From contig DATBGO010000242.1 in the NCBI GenBank assembly GCA_036558005.1, positions 8,798 through 72,797 on the forward strand: DNA of 64,000 nucleotides. Reading direction: 5' to 3'. A program made the position numbers and the translations under genes. Shown one piece after another: positions 49,322 to 58,155 of this stretch. The stretch comes from DATBGO01 sp036558005 (GTDB lineage Bacteria > Actinomycetota > Actinomycetes > Streptosporangiales > Streptosporangiaceae). The notes under the pieces are model-generated. The model ran no database searches. It worked only from the letters and a program-made list of their open reading frames with translations, and was not told where the DNA came from. The stretch's first letter is position 1; every line of letters starts with the position of its first letter.

Positions 49322-50587
49322 CTATTGTGCGCTGAGCGCGGGCGGCGCCGCAGCCCCGGCCCGCAGCCGGCCGAAGCCCAGCAGGCAGGTCAGCGTCGCC
49401 GCCGCTCCCGATCCGGCCGCGAACGCATACCCCCAGTGCGGGCCCGCCGCGTCCACGATGTGCCCGGTGACCGCGGCGCCAGCGGCCGCTCCCACCGAGA
49501 TCGACGAGCTCAGCCAGGTCATGCCCTCGGTCCGGCGCCCGGCCACCGCCTGCCGCTCGACCAGCCCGTACCCGGCGATCAGCGTCGGCGAGATGACCAC
49601 GCCGCAGCAGAAGATGACCGCGGCCAGCGAGGCGAGCCCGGGCTGCACCGCGAACGTCGCGACCCCGGCGGCCGTGCAGCCCAGCGTGATCACGAACCGG
49701 CGTTCCAGCGGCGCCCGCCAGTGCCGCGTCCCGTACCACAGCCCGCCCGCGGCGCTGCCCAGCGCGTAGATCGCGAGCACCACCCCGGCCAGCGGCTTGT
49801 GCCCCTGCTGCTGCGCGAACGCCACCGTGGACAGGTCGATCCCGGCGAACATCGAGCCGATGAACAGGTAGACAGGGGCGAGCGTGACCAGCCCGCGGCC
49901 TGGCACGGTCGGCCGGCCCCGCGGCCAGGCGGCGGGCCGGGGCGGCGCGGGCCGCACTGGCGGCTCGGACCGGCGCTGCGCGGCCAGCAGCAGGCTCCCG
50001 GTGACGCACAGCACCATCGCGGTGCTCACCCCGGCCGGCGGGTACACCTGGGTGGCCAGCAGCGTCACCAGCACCGGGCCGATCACGAAGATCACTTCGT
50101 CGGCGACCGACTCCAGCGAGAACGCGGTGTGCAGCCGGGCCGGGTCGGCCAGCAAGGCGCTCCACCGGGTCCTGACCATCGCCCCGACCGACGGCATCGA
50201 CGCCCCGGCCAGCACTCCGGTGAGCAGCAGCGCCCAGGCCGGGGCGCGCAGCTGCGCGCAGGCCGCGAACGCGGCCGTGCTGATCGCGAAGGAGGCCGCC
50301 AGCGGCCGGAGCACGCGGTGCTGGCCGAACCGGTCAGCGAGCCTGGCCGCCAGCGGCGCGGTGATCGCGTAGCCGACCGCGCCCGCGCCGGCCACCAGCC
50401 CGGCCAGCCCGTACCTGCCGGTCGCCGCGGAGATCAGCAAAACGGTGCCCAGGCCGTACATCGCCATGCAGATCCGGCCGACGAAACCCGCCGCGCTGAA
50501 GGCCAGCGCGCCGTTGATCCGCAAGATCTCCAGATAGGGGTTGCCCGGCGCGGACGCCCGCTCCTCGCTTCTGACCTGCGACAACAC
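49322..50587 (-). CDS. MFS transporter
   Basis: A 421-residue, 12-helix MFS protein: INGALAFSAAGFVGRICMAMYGLGTVLLIS, then APLAARLADRFGQHRVLRPLA (A-loop) and a basic middle loop QRRSEPPVRPAPPRP. A good AAAGGGAGG site lies inside the longest frame, so GTG 50587 or TTG 50584 is preferred to GTG 50602, and a -10 TATAGC fits this. It is transcribed with the lactone oxidase and may move its substrate or product. Confidence 0.83.
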   Translation of the reverse strand: MLSQVRSEERASAPGNPYLEILRINGALAFSAAGFVGRICMAMYGLGTVLLISAATGRYGLAGLVAGAGAVGYAITAPLAARLADRFGQHRVLRPLAASFAISTAAFAACAQLRAPAWALLLTGVLAGASMPSVGAMVRTRWSALLADPARLHTAFSLESVADEVIFVIGPVLVTLLATQVYPPAGVSTAMVLCVTGSLLLAAQRRSEPPVRPAPPRPAAWPRGRPTVPGRGLVTLAPVYLFIGSMFAGIDLSTVAFAQQQGHKPLAGVVLAIYALGSAAGGLWYGTRHWRAPLERRFVITLGCTAAGVATFAVQPGLASLAAVIFCCGVVISPTLIAGYGLVERQAVAGRRTEGMTWLSSSISVGAAAGAAVTGHIVDAAGPHWGYAFAAGSGAAATLTCLLGFGRLRAGAAAPPALSAQ

Positions 50588-50677
50588 GACCTCCCTTTGC
50601 ACGCTATACCCGGCATCAAATTCTTTTCCGCCAGCCGCGGCGCGGTGTGCCCTTCAGCGCGGGCACCCGGGCCGGTT

Positions 50678-51883
50678 ATGGTTATGGACGGAATGCGACC
50701 GCTGCGCTGGCGTAAGGCGACGGGCGGCACCGGTGACCGAGGTGCCGCGGTGCCAGCGTTGCGGGGGCCATCATTGCGCGGCACGGCACTGCGCGGCACG
50801 GCACTGCGCGGCCGGGCGGCCTGCGCGGCATTCGTGATCGTCATCGCCGGGACCAGCGCCGCCTCGCACGTCGTCACCCCCGGAGCGGGGTCGGGGGTCG
50901 CGCCAGCGGCCGCCGGGCAGGCCCGCGCCGCCACCGCGTTCCGCCAGATCATCCTGCCCGATCTGCTGGTGGTCGCCCCGGACGGCCTCACCAGCGGCCA
51001 GCTCGCCAGCCTCCGCCGGATCAGGGACGTCCGCAGCATGATCGCCTTCGACGGCGCCCAGATGACCGCGGCCGGCCATCCCGCGAGCGTGATCGGGGTC
51101 AGCCCGGCGCGGTTCCGGTCCTGGGTGCCGCTGCGCACCGCGTCCGACCAGGCGGTGTGGCGCACGCTCAGCCGCGGCGGGTTCGTGGCCGCGCCTGCCG
51201 CCGCCCGGTCGCTCCGGCTGCGCGGCGGGCACGACTATCAGCTCACCGGGACCAGCACCCAGCGGGTCCCTTTCGGCGCCAGCGCGGCGCTCGGGGTGGC
51301 CGGCGTGGACCTGGTGGTCAGCACCGCCACCTCACGGAAGCTCGGCCTGGTCCGCCGGGTCGCGGCGCTGATCAGCGCGCCGGGCGCGAGCATGCCGGCC
51401 CTCACCGCGCGGGCCAGGGCCATCCTCGGTCCCGCCGCGAAGATCGTCAGCCTGCGGGCCCGGCAGCTGCCGGTGGCCAGCGTGCCTTCCGGCCAGCTGC
51501 CAGGCAGCTACCTGGAGCTGTTCAAGGCGTCGGCGGCCCGGTACTGCCCGGGCCTGTCGTGGACCGTGCTGGCCGCCATCGGCCAGATCGAGAGCGGCGA
51601 CGGGGCCAACGTCGGGCCGTCCACGGCCGGCGCGCTCGGGCCGATGCAGTTCCTGCCGTCCACCTGGCAGGCCTGGGGCACGACCGGCTTCGGGCTGCCC
51701 GGCCCGCCCGACATCATGAACCCCTACGACGCGGTGCCTTCGGCGGCCCGGATGCTGTGCGCGGACGGGGCCGCGGCCGGCGGCACCGGCCTGGCCGCGG
51801 CGATCTTCGCCTACAACCACGCCACCTGGTACGTCCGCGAGGTGCTGGCGCTGGCCCGGCAGTACGCGGCCGACTACGCCTGA
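50678..51883 (+). CDS. Exported lytic transglycosylase (SLT domain)
   Basis: A 401-residue protein. After a basic N-terminus and a hydrophobic segment (residues about 50-65) it has an ordered middle region and a C-terminal SLT domain: WTVLAAIGQIESGDGANVGPSTAGALGPMQFLPSTWQAWG with catalytic Glu in QIESG, and FAYNHATWYVREVLALA. It cleaves peptidoglycan glycan strands. Starts at 50678, 50684 or 50693 are possible; no ribosome site separates them. A 15-bp tandem repeat encodes LRGTA units near the start. Confidence 0.83.
   Translation: MVMDGMRPLRWRKATGGTGDRGAAVPALRGPSLRGTALRGTALRGRAACAAFVIVIAGTSAASHVVTPGAGSGVAPAAAGQARAATAFRQIILPDLLVVAPDGLTSGQLASLRRIRDVRSMIAFDGAQMTAAGHPASVIGVSPARFRSWVPLRTASDQAVWRTLSRGGFVAAPAAARSLRLRGGHDYQLTGTSTQRVPFGASAALGVAGVDLVVSTATSRKLGLVRRVAALISAPGASMPALTARARAILGPAAKIVSLRARQLPVASVPSGQLPGSYLELFKASAARYCPGLSWTVLAAIGQIESGDGANVGPSTAGALGPMQFLPSTWQAWGTTGFGLPGPPDIMNPYDAVPSAARMLCADGAAAGGTGLAAAIFAYNHATWYVREVLALARQYAADYA
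50775..50812. repeat. 15-bp tandem repeat in the transglycosylase N-terminus
   Basis: Two exact copies of a 15-bp unit (50775-50789, 50790-50804) and part of a third, encoding repeated LRGTA residues before the hydrophobic segment. The unit length keeps the frame. Confidence 0.85.
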
Positions 51884-51957
51884 GCTTCCCGCCGCCCTCG
51901 CCCGGGCGCGCGCCGCGGGCGGCCAGCGTTCCCTCCGCGGGCTGGTTGGATGGAGCT

Positions 51958-52977
51958 ATGCCGAGTCACGACGCATTCCTGCTGGTCTCCTTCGGCGGCC
52001 CCGAGCACCGCGACGACGTGATCCCGTTCCTGCGGAACGTGACCCGCGGCCGTAACGTGCCCCCGGCCAGGCTCGAGCGGGTCGCCGGGCACTATTACCA
52101 GTTCGGCGGGGTCAGCCCGATCAACCAGCAAAACCGTGACCTGCTCGCGGCGGTCGAGAAGGACTTCGCCGCCAGCGGCGTCGACCTGCCGCTGTACTGG
52201 GGCAACCGGAACTGGCATCCCTACCTCGCCGACACGGTCGCGGCGATGACCGCCGCCGGGGTGCGGTCCGCGCTGGCGTTCGTGACGTCGGCCTACAGCT
52301 CGTTCTCCGGCTGCCGGCAGTACCTCGGCGACATCGCCAGCGCCCGGGCCGCGGCGGGGGAGCGGGCGCCCAGGATCGACAAGCTGCGCCACTACTACAA
52401 CCACCCGGGGTTCATCGAGCCGTTCGCCGACGCCACCGCTGCGGCCATCGCCTCGCTCGGCCTGCCCGGGCCCGGCGACGCCGACCTGGTGTTCACCGCG
52501 CACAGCATCCCGGTGGCGATGAACCAGGCCAGCGGCCCGGGTGGCGGCGCCTACCAGGCCCAGCTGACCGAGGCGGCCAGGCTCGTCGCCGAGCGGGCCG
52601 GCGCCAGGTCCTGGCGGCTGGCCTACCAGAGCCGCAGCGGGCCGCCGTCCCAGCCCTGGCTCGGCCCGGACGTCAACGACTGCCTGCGCGAGCTGGCCGC
52701 CGCCGGGTCGCGCGCGGTCGTCCTGGTCCCGGTCGGGTTCGTCTGCGACCACCTGGAGGTCAGGTACGACCTGGACACCGAGGCCGCGCGGACCGCGGCG
52801 TCGCTCGGACTCGGCCTGGCCAGGGCGGCGACACCGGCGGCTGATTCGCGTTTCGCCGCCATGGTGACCGAGCTGGTGCGGGAGCGGCTTGACCGAACCA
52901 GGCCCCGCGCGCTGGGCTCGCTGTGGCCGGCCCCGGGCACCTGCGGGCCTGGCTGCTGCGGCGGGATGGCCGGATGA
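51958..52977 (+). CDS. hemH: Ferrochelatase (coproporphyrin type)
   Basis: A 339-residue enzyme inserting iron into coproporphyrin III. LLVSFGGPEHRDDVIPFLRNVTRGR is the family N-terminus, YQFGGVSPINQQN follows, the catalytic His is in VFTAHSIPV, and VGFVCDHLEVRYDLD is intact. The C-terminal CGPGCCGG cysteines match [2Fe-2S] ligands of actinobacterial ferrochelatases. It is coupled to the inositol phosphatase gene (ATGA). Confidence 0.93.
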   Translation: MPSHDAFLLVSFGGPEHRDDVIPFLRNVTRGRNVPPARLERVAGHYYQFGGVSPINQQNRDLLAAVEKDFAASGVDLPLYWGNRNWHPYLADTVAAMTAAGVRSALAFVTSAYSSFSGCRQYLGDIASARAAAGERAPRIDKLRHYYNHPGFIEPFADATAAAIASLGLPGPGDADLVFTAHSIPVAMNQASGPGGGAYQAQLTEAARLVAERAGARSWRLAYQSRSGPPSQPWLGPDVNDCLRELAAAGSRAVVLVPVGFVCDHLEVRYDLDTEAARTAASLGLGLARAATPAADSRFAAMVTELVRERLDRTRPRALGSLWPAPGTCGPGCCGGMAG

Positions 52978-53786
52978 CTGCCCCGGGCGAGCTGCTGGAC
53001 CTGGCCAGGCAGGCTGCGGCGGCGGCCGGGCGGCTGCTGGCCGAGCGGCGCCCGGCCGCTGGCCCGGCGGTGGTCGCGACCAAGTCCAGCCCGACCGACG
53101 TGGTCACCGAGATGGACCAGGCGGCGGAGCGGCTGATCAGGAAGATGATCACCGCGGTGCGGCCCGGCGACGCGATCCTCGGCGAGGAAGGCGGCGAGAC
53201 CGGGAAGGGCGCGCCGGTCCGCTGGGTGGTTGACCCGCTGGACGGGACCGTCAACTATCTGTACGGCCTGCCAGACTGGGCGGTCAGCGTGGCCGCCGAG
53301 TCCGGCGGCGAGATCGTGGCCGGCGCGGTCGTGCTGCCGCGCCGGGGCGAGGAGTTCAGCGCGGTGCGCGGCGGCGGGGCGTGGCTGCGGGCCGCCGGGG
53401 CGCCGCCGGCCGCGCTGCGCTGCAACGATCCGGTCAGCCTGGACCGGGCGCTGGTGGCGACCGGGTTCGGGTACGAGTCGCGGCAGCGCCGGGTGCAGGG
53501 TCAGGTGGTCAGCGCGGTGCTGCCCGCGGTGCGCGACATCCGGCGCGGCGGCTCGTGCGCGGTCGACCTGTGCACGCTGGCGGCCGGCGGGGTGGACGGC
53601 TACTACGAGCGCGGGGTGAACTACTGGGACACCGCCGCCGGCGCCCTGATCGCGCGCGAGGCCGGGGCGCTCGTCGGCGGGCTGCGCGGCAGGCCGCCGG
53701 GGCGGGCGATGACCATGGCGGCCGGCCCGGCCCTGTTCGGCCCGCTGCATGACCTGCTGGCCGGGCTGGACCCGGAGCGGGACTAG
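52974..53786 (+). CDS. Inositol monophosphatase family protein
   Basis: A 270-residue Mg-dependent phosphatase. GEEGGE and WVVDPLDGTVNYLYGLPDWAVSVA are the metal sites, and the C-terminal GVNYWDTAAGALIAREAGA is the third. Actinobacterial relatives include SuhB and ImpA, acting on inositol or histidinol phosphate. Its ATG overlaps the hemH stop, though no pathway link is known. Confidence 0.9.
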   Translation: MTAPGELLDLARQAAAAAGRLLAERRPAAGPAVVATKSSPTDVVTEMDQAAERLIRKMITAVRPGDAILGEEGGETGKGAPVRWVVDPLDGTVNYLYGLPDWAVSVAAESGGEIVAGAVVLPRRGEEFSAVRGGGAWLRAAGAPPAALRCNDPVSLDRALVATGFGYESRQRRVQGQVVSAVLPAVRDIRRGGSCAVDLCTLAAGGVDGYYERGVNYWDTAAGALIAREAGALVGGLRGRPPGRAMTMAAGPALFGPLHDLLAGLDPERD

Positions 53787-53796
53787 GACAGCGGGA

Positions 53797-55137
53797 CTAG
53801 GACCTGGCCAGCGTGCCCTCGGCCGCGGGCCCGGCCGCGCCGGTGAACTTGAACTGCACCGAGCCGGCCGCCTGCTGGCTGAGCGCGACCACGCCGTTGG
53901 CGCAGGTGTGCTTGCCGACGGTGATCTGCTGCCGCATGGTCAGCGTGTCGCCGGCCGAGGAGACCAGGCTGAGCTGGCCCGAGCACTTGAACGAGGTGCC
54001 GGTGTAGCGGATCGAGCCGGTGCTCGCGCCGCGGGCCATCGTGACCTGGACGCTGAACACGTCGCCTTGCTGCCTGGCCTGGCCGGTCCAGGTTCCGGCC
54101 AGCGCGGCCGGGATCGAGCCGGGAGCGGCCGAGGGCAGCTGGGACGCCGACGGGGCGGTGAGCGACGAGCCGCCCGCCGGGGCGCTGGCCGGCGGGCTCG
54201 GGCTCGACGCGGCGGTGCTGGCGGGCCGGGTCGAGGCGGCCGGCCGGGAACTCTGGTTCTGCAGCACGTGCACCGCGATGGCGATCGCGACCACGCAGAC
54301 CGCGATCCCGGCCGCCCACCAGATCGCCCCGGACCGGCGCGGCGCGGGCAGCGGCTCGCGCTCGGGCAGCTCCGCGGGCGGCCGGAACGCCGCCCTGACC
54401 GCCCGCCTGGAACCCTCGGCGAGCAGGTCGCCGGACGGGTCGTCGGTGCCGATCAGCTCGGTCAGCGCGGCCCGGGCCGTCGGCCTGGCTGCCGGGTCGC
54501 CGGCCGCGCACCTGGCCACCAGGCTGCGCAGCGGCTCGGGCAGCAGGTCCAGGTCCTGGCCGCCATCGGCGGCCAGCCCGGTGGCCGCGAACCCGACCGC
54601 GTGCGCCCAGCTGAGCATGTCCGCCGCGGGTGTCGCCGAGCCGTAGGGCGGGGTGATGCCGAACCCGATGACCCGCGGGCCGCTGACCCCGAGCACGACG
54701 AAGTCCGGCCCGAACTGGCCGTGGACCAGCCCGGCCTGGTGGATCGCGGCGAGCCCGGTGACCATCCCCACGGCCAGCGCGGTCAGCGCGGTCCCAGCCC
54801 GCGGGCCCTCGTCGGCGACCAGGTCGGTCAGCGACGGCCCGGCCACGTACTCGCGGACCAGGTACGCTAGGCCGTCGTCCACGCCCGCGTCGAGGATCCG
54901 CGCGGTGCAGAACGGCGGCACCCGGCGGGCCGCCCTGGCCTCAGCGGTGAACCGGTCCCTGGCGGCGCTGGTGTCGATCCAGCTCTCATCCAGCAGGGTG
55001 AGGGTGACCTGCGCGCCGTTGGCCATCGCGGCCAGGTAGACCGGCCCCTCGGCGGGTAGGGCGGTGACACGCCCGGTCAGCCGGTAGCGGCCGATGCGCC
55101 TGGGATCGTTGGCATGCAATGGCGCGACGTTGGGCAT
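53797..55137 (-). CDS. Membrane-anchored pseudokinase with extracytoplasmic domain
   Basis: A 446-residue protein with an Hanks-type kinase fold (residues about 15-230), one membrane helix (272-292), a Ser/Pro/Ala linker and a beta-rich C-terminal domain with two cysteines. Catalytic motifs are lost: the VAIK lysine is absent (AQVTLTLL), HRDLKPxN is HGQFGPDFV (139-147), and DFG is GFG (158-160). It should bind partners rather than phosphorylate them, like the MviN-type pseudokinases of mycobacteria. ATG 55137 is used; upstream in-frame codons look non-coding. Confidence 0.85.
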   Translation of the reverse strand: MPNVAPLHANDPRRIGRYRLTGRVTALPAEGPVYLAAMANGAQVTLTLLDESWIDTSAARDRFTAEARAARRVPPFCTARILDAGVDDGLAYLVREYVAGPSLTDLVADEGPRAGTALTALAVGMVTGLAAIHQAGLVHGQFGPDFVVLGVSGPRVIGFGITPPYGSATPAADMLSWAHAVGFAATGLAADGGQDLDLLPEPLRSLVARCAAGDPAARPTARAALTELIGTDDPSGDLLAEGSRRAVRAAFRPPAELPEREPLPAPRRSGAIWWAAGIAVCVVAIAIAVHVLQNQSSRPAASTRPASTAASSPSPPASAPAGGSSLTAPSASQLPSAAPGSIPAALAGTWTGQARQQGDVFSVQVTMARGASTGSIRYTGTSFKCSGQLSLVSSAGDTLTMRQQITVGKHTCANGVVALSQQAAGSVQFKFTGAAGPAAEGTLARS

Positions 55138-55432
55138 ACATCGTCTCCGCGAGGTCATGCAGGCCCGGGGATGTGGGCGATTCGTACCATACGCACGTTG
55201 TGCCGGTGAACGGCGGTGATCAGGAAAATTACCAGCAGGTAAGACGGCCACGGCGGAGCGCCCCAGGTGCCACAGGAGGGCACCGGAGGCGACACGAACC
55301 AGAGCAGGGGGGCGCTACGTGTACCAGCTGCCGGGACGTGACAGAATTCCCCGCCGGAATCGGGCACAACCGAGCCGTCCCGAGCGTTACATCCGCGCGA
55401 CGAGGCATGAAAACTGGAGGGGTTAGGCCCAT

Positions 55433-55732
55433 ATGGCGACCGACTATGACAGTCCGAGGAAGACCGACGACGAACTCACCGAAGACAGCCTGCAGGAACT
55501 TCAGGCGCGCCGGATGGACAAGTCGTCCACGGCGATCGACATCGACCCTGACGATGTGGCCGAGTCACTGGAGCTGCCTGGTGCGGACCTGTCCAACGAG
55601 GAGCTCTCGTTCCGGGTGATCCCGCGGCAGGCAGACGAGTTCACCTGCTCGAGTTGCTTCCTCGTGCATCACCGCAGCCAGCTCGCGGAGACCCGCGGCG
55701 GCCAGCTTGTCTGCCGGGAGTGCGCGGCCTGA
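55433..55732 (+). CDS. DUF4193 family protein
   Basis: A 99-residue acidic protein. It starts MATDYDSPRKTDDELTEDSLQELQARR and ends with FTCSSCFLVHHRSQLAE plus LVCRECAA, two CxxC pairs that probably bind zinc. The family is almost confined to actinobacteria, found near sigma factor or housekeeping genes, and has no known function. GGAGGGG is about ten bases upstream. Confidence 0.9.
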   Translation: MATDYDSPRKTDDELTEDSLQELQARRMDKSSTAIDIDPDDVAESLELPGADLSNEELSFRVIPRQADEFTCSSCFLVHHRSQLAETRGGQLVCRECAA

Positions 55733-56451
55733 GCTGACCTGCGATGAACGGCAGCACCCGCGGACCGCTCCCGGCGGCAGGCGGTTCCGCCAAAGCAGCC
55801 GGCCAGCGGCGGCGCGCCGCAGGCCAGCGGCAGTATGATCATGCCTCGATAGCGTTGTTAGTCATGACATAGCGGGCGCATCCCGGCCAGGCAGGCACCC
55901 CGCCAGCCTGAGCTGATGCAGCGTCCAGCCCGGCCCGCCGATCGAGCGGCCCGGTGCACTCAGCGAAGATCTCAGCGGCCCGCCGGCATGACATCCGGGT
56001 TCGTCCGGTGACCGGGCAGGCATCGCGGCCTTGTGACCCCAGCCGGAGCCCGGAACCTGGTCACGAGGACCGGCCGGTCCGGCGCCTGGCCAGCAGCCAG
56101 TCCAGTTGCGAGATTCATTTACTGCGGCGGGATCACGCTGGAGCTGGCGTTCCGCGCTATCCGGGGCCACCGTGGCGGGCACCGGCTTATCGCATGCGGG
56201 CCACTGCTGATGGCAATGTTCATGAAGCAGATGACAACTTTGAATAGTGACAGTAACCGCAGTAAATCAGCTGGCGGCAAGTTCCGCGGCGGGCCCGGAC
56301 GATGACCGGGCGGGCGGCTGGCGCCGCTGTGGCCTGTTGGCTTCGGCTGGTTCTGCCTCGGCTAGCTGACCTCGCAAATCAGGCCGGTCAGCTGGCGGGA
56401 TAATGGCGCTGGCGGGACATCCGAGCCGGGGCCGGGCCCGGCCGAGAGGAC
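55733..56451. other. Long intergenic region without a supported gene
   Basis: About 720 bases between DUF4193 and the amidohydrolase. Small frames occur on both strands but none looks like a protein. The stretch 56110-56280 is less GC-rich and could hold regulatory sequence. I see no tRNA or known riboswitch. Confidence 0.4.
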
Positions 56452-58155
56452 GTGAGATTCGTGCAGGCTGATCTGGTCTTCACCGGCGGGGTGAGCTACA
56501 CGCCTGACGCGTCAGGGCGCCGGCTTGTCCCGGTGACGGCGGCGAAGGGCGGGCCGCCAGCCACCGCGGTCGCGGTCCGGGGCGAGCAGATCGTCGCGGT
56601 CGGCGCGGCGGACGACCCGGCCATCACCGGACTGACCGGGCCGGCGACCGAGGTGGTGGCGATCGGGGACGGCGCGCTGCTGCCCGGTTTTCAGGACGCG
56701 CACGTGCACCCGGCGTTCGCCGGGGTGACCATGATCGGCTGCAACCTGATCGGGGCCACCTCACTGGCCGAGGCGCTGGACCGGATCAGCGGGTACGCGG
56801 CCAGCCACCCGGACGCGGACTGGATCGCGGGCAGCGGCTGGCGGATGGACTGGTTCGCCGCCGGGACGCCCGGCCGCGAGCTGCTCGACCAGGTGACCGG
56901 CGGGCGCCCGGCGTTCCTGACCAACAGGGACTGCCACGGGGCCTGGGTCAACACCCGCGCGCTTGAGCTGGCCGGGCTGGACGCCAGGACCGCCGACCCG
57001 GCCGACGGCCGGATTGAGCGGGCCGCCGACGGCTCGCCGCAGGGCACCCTGCATGAGGGCGCGGCCACCCTGGTGGGCCGCCTGGTCCCGGTGCCCAGTT
57101 TCGCCGACCGGCTGGCCGGGCTGCTGCTGGCCCAGCAGCACCTGCACGCGCGCGGCATCACCGCCTGGCAGGACGCGATCATCGGGGAATACCTCGGCGC
57201 GGCCGACCCGCTGCCGGTGTACCTGGCCGCCGCGGCCAGCGGCCAGCTCACCGCGCGGGTGCGGGGCGCCCTGTGGTGGGACCGCGGCCGCGGCATCGAG
57301 CAGTTGCCCAGCCTGCTCGGCCGGAGGGAGCAGGGCCAGGCCGGCCGGTTCCGGGCGAGCACGGTCAAGATCATGCAGGACGGCGTCGCGGAGAACTACA
57401 CCGCCGCCATGATCGAGCCGTACCTGGACTCGTGCGGCTGCCAGACCGGCAACAGCGGGCTGTCCTACGTCGATCCGCAGCTGCTGCGCGAGAGCGTGAC
57501 CCGGCTCGACGCCGAAGGCTTCCAGGTGCACTTCCACGCCATCGGCGACCGGGCCGTCCGGGAGTCGCTGGACGCGGTCGCCGCGGCGGTGGCCGCCAAC
57601 GGCCTGAGTGGCCACCGCCACCACATCGCGCACCTGCAGATCATGCACCCCGACGACATCCCGCGGTTCGCCGAGCTCGGCGTGACCGCGAACATGCAGG
57701 CGCTGTGGGCCGCGCACGAGCCGCAGCTGGACGAGCTGACGATCCCGTTCATCGGCCCGGAGCGGGCCGGGCGGAACTACCTGTTCGGCGACCTGCTGCG
57801 GGCGGGCGCGCGGCTGGCGGCCGGCAGCGACTGGGCGGTGAGCAGCGCCAATCCGCTGCGGGCCTGCCACGTGGCGGTGAACAGGACGCTGCCGGGTGGC
57901 CTTGGCAGCGCCGAGCCGCTGCTGCCCGGCCAGCGGCTCACCGCCGCCGAGGCGCTCGCCGCCTACACCACCGGGTCGGCCTACGTGAATCACCTGGACG
58001 ACGTGACCGGCGCGATCGAGCCGGGCAGGCTGGCTGACCTGGTCCTGCTCGACCGCGACCCGATCACCGCACCGCCCGCGGACCTGGCTGGCATCCGGGT
58101 CCGGTGCACCTACGTGGGCGGCGAGCGCGTCTACGCGAGCGCCACCTCAGCGTGA
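56452..58155 (+). CDS. Amidohydrolase (YtcJ-like)
   Basis: A 567-residue metal-dependent hydrolase. The metal site is PGFQDAHVHP near residue 80; GSGWRMDWF and FLTNRDCHGAWVNTRAL are YtcJ-type features; later FHAIGDRAVRESLDA supplies the second metal His and AAGSDWAVSSANPLRA the Asp. Such enzymes open amides or cyclic imides, substrate unknown. GAGAGGA is close to GTG 56452; GTG 56461 has better spacing and may be the real start. Confidence 0.88.
   Translation: MRFVQADLVFTGGVSYTPDASGRRLVPVTAAKGGPPATAVAVRGEQIVAVGAADDPAITGLTGPATEVVAIGDGALLPGFQDAHVHPAFAGVTMIGCNLIGATSLAEALDRISGYAASHPDADWIAGSGWRMDWFAAGTPGRELLDQVTGGRPAFLTNRDCHGAWVNTRALELAGLDARTADPADGRIERAADGSPQGTLHEGAATLVGRLVPVPSFADRLAGLLLAQQHLHARGITAWQDAIIGEYLGAADPLPVYLAAAASGQLTARVRGALWWDRGRGIEQLPSLLGRREQGQAGRFRASTVKIMQDGVAENYTAAMIEPYLDSCGCQTGNSGLSYVDPQLLRESVTRLDAEGFQVHFHAIGDRAVRESLDAVAAAVAANGLSGHRHHIAHLQIMHPDDIPRFAELGVTANMQALWAAHEPQLDELTIPFIGPERAGRNYLFGDLLRAGARLAAGSDWAVSSANPLRACHVAVNRTLPGGLGSAEPLLPGQRLTAAEALAAYTTGSAYVNHLDDVTGAIEPGRLADLVLLDRDPITAPPADLAGIRVRCTYVGGERVYASATSA

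Noticed and set aside
55954..56305. Overlapping small plus-strand frames before the amidohydrolase
   Set aside because: No ribosome site, no recognisable domain, and the two frames compete over the same bases.
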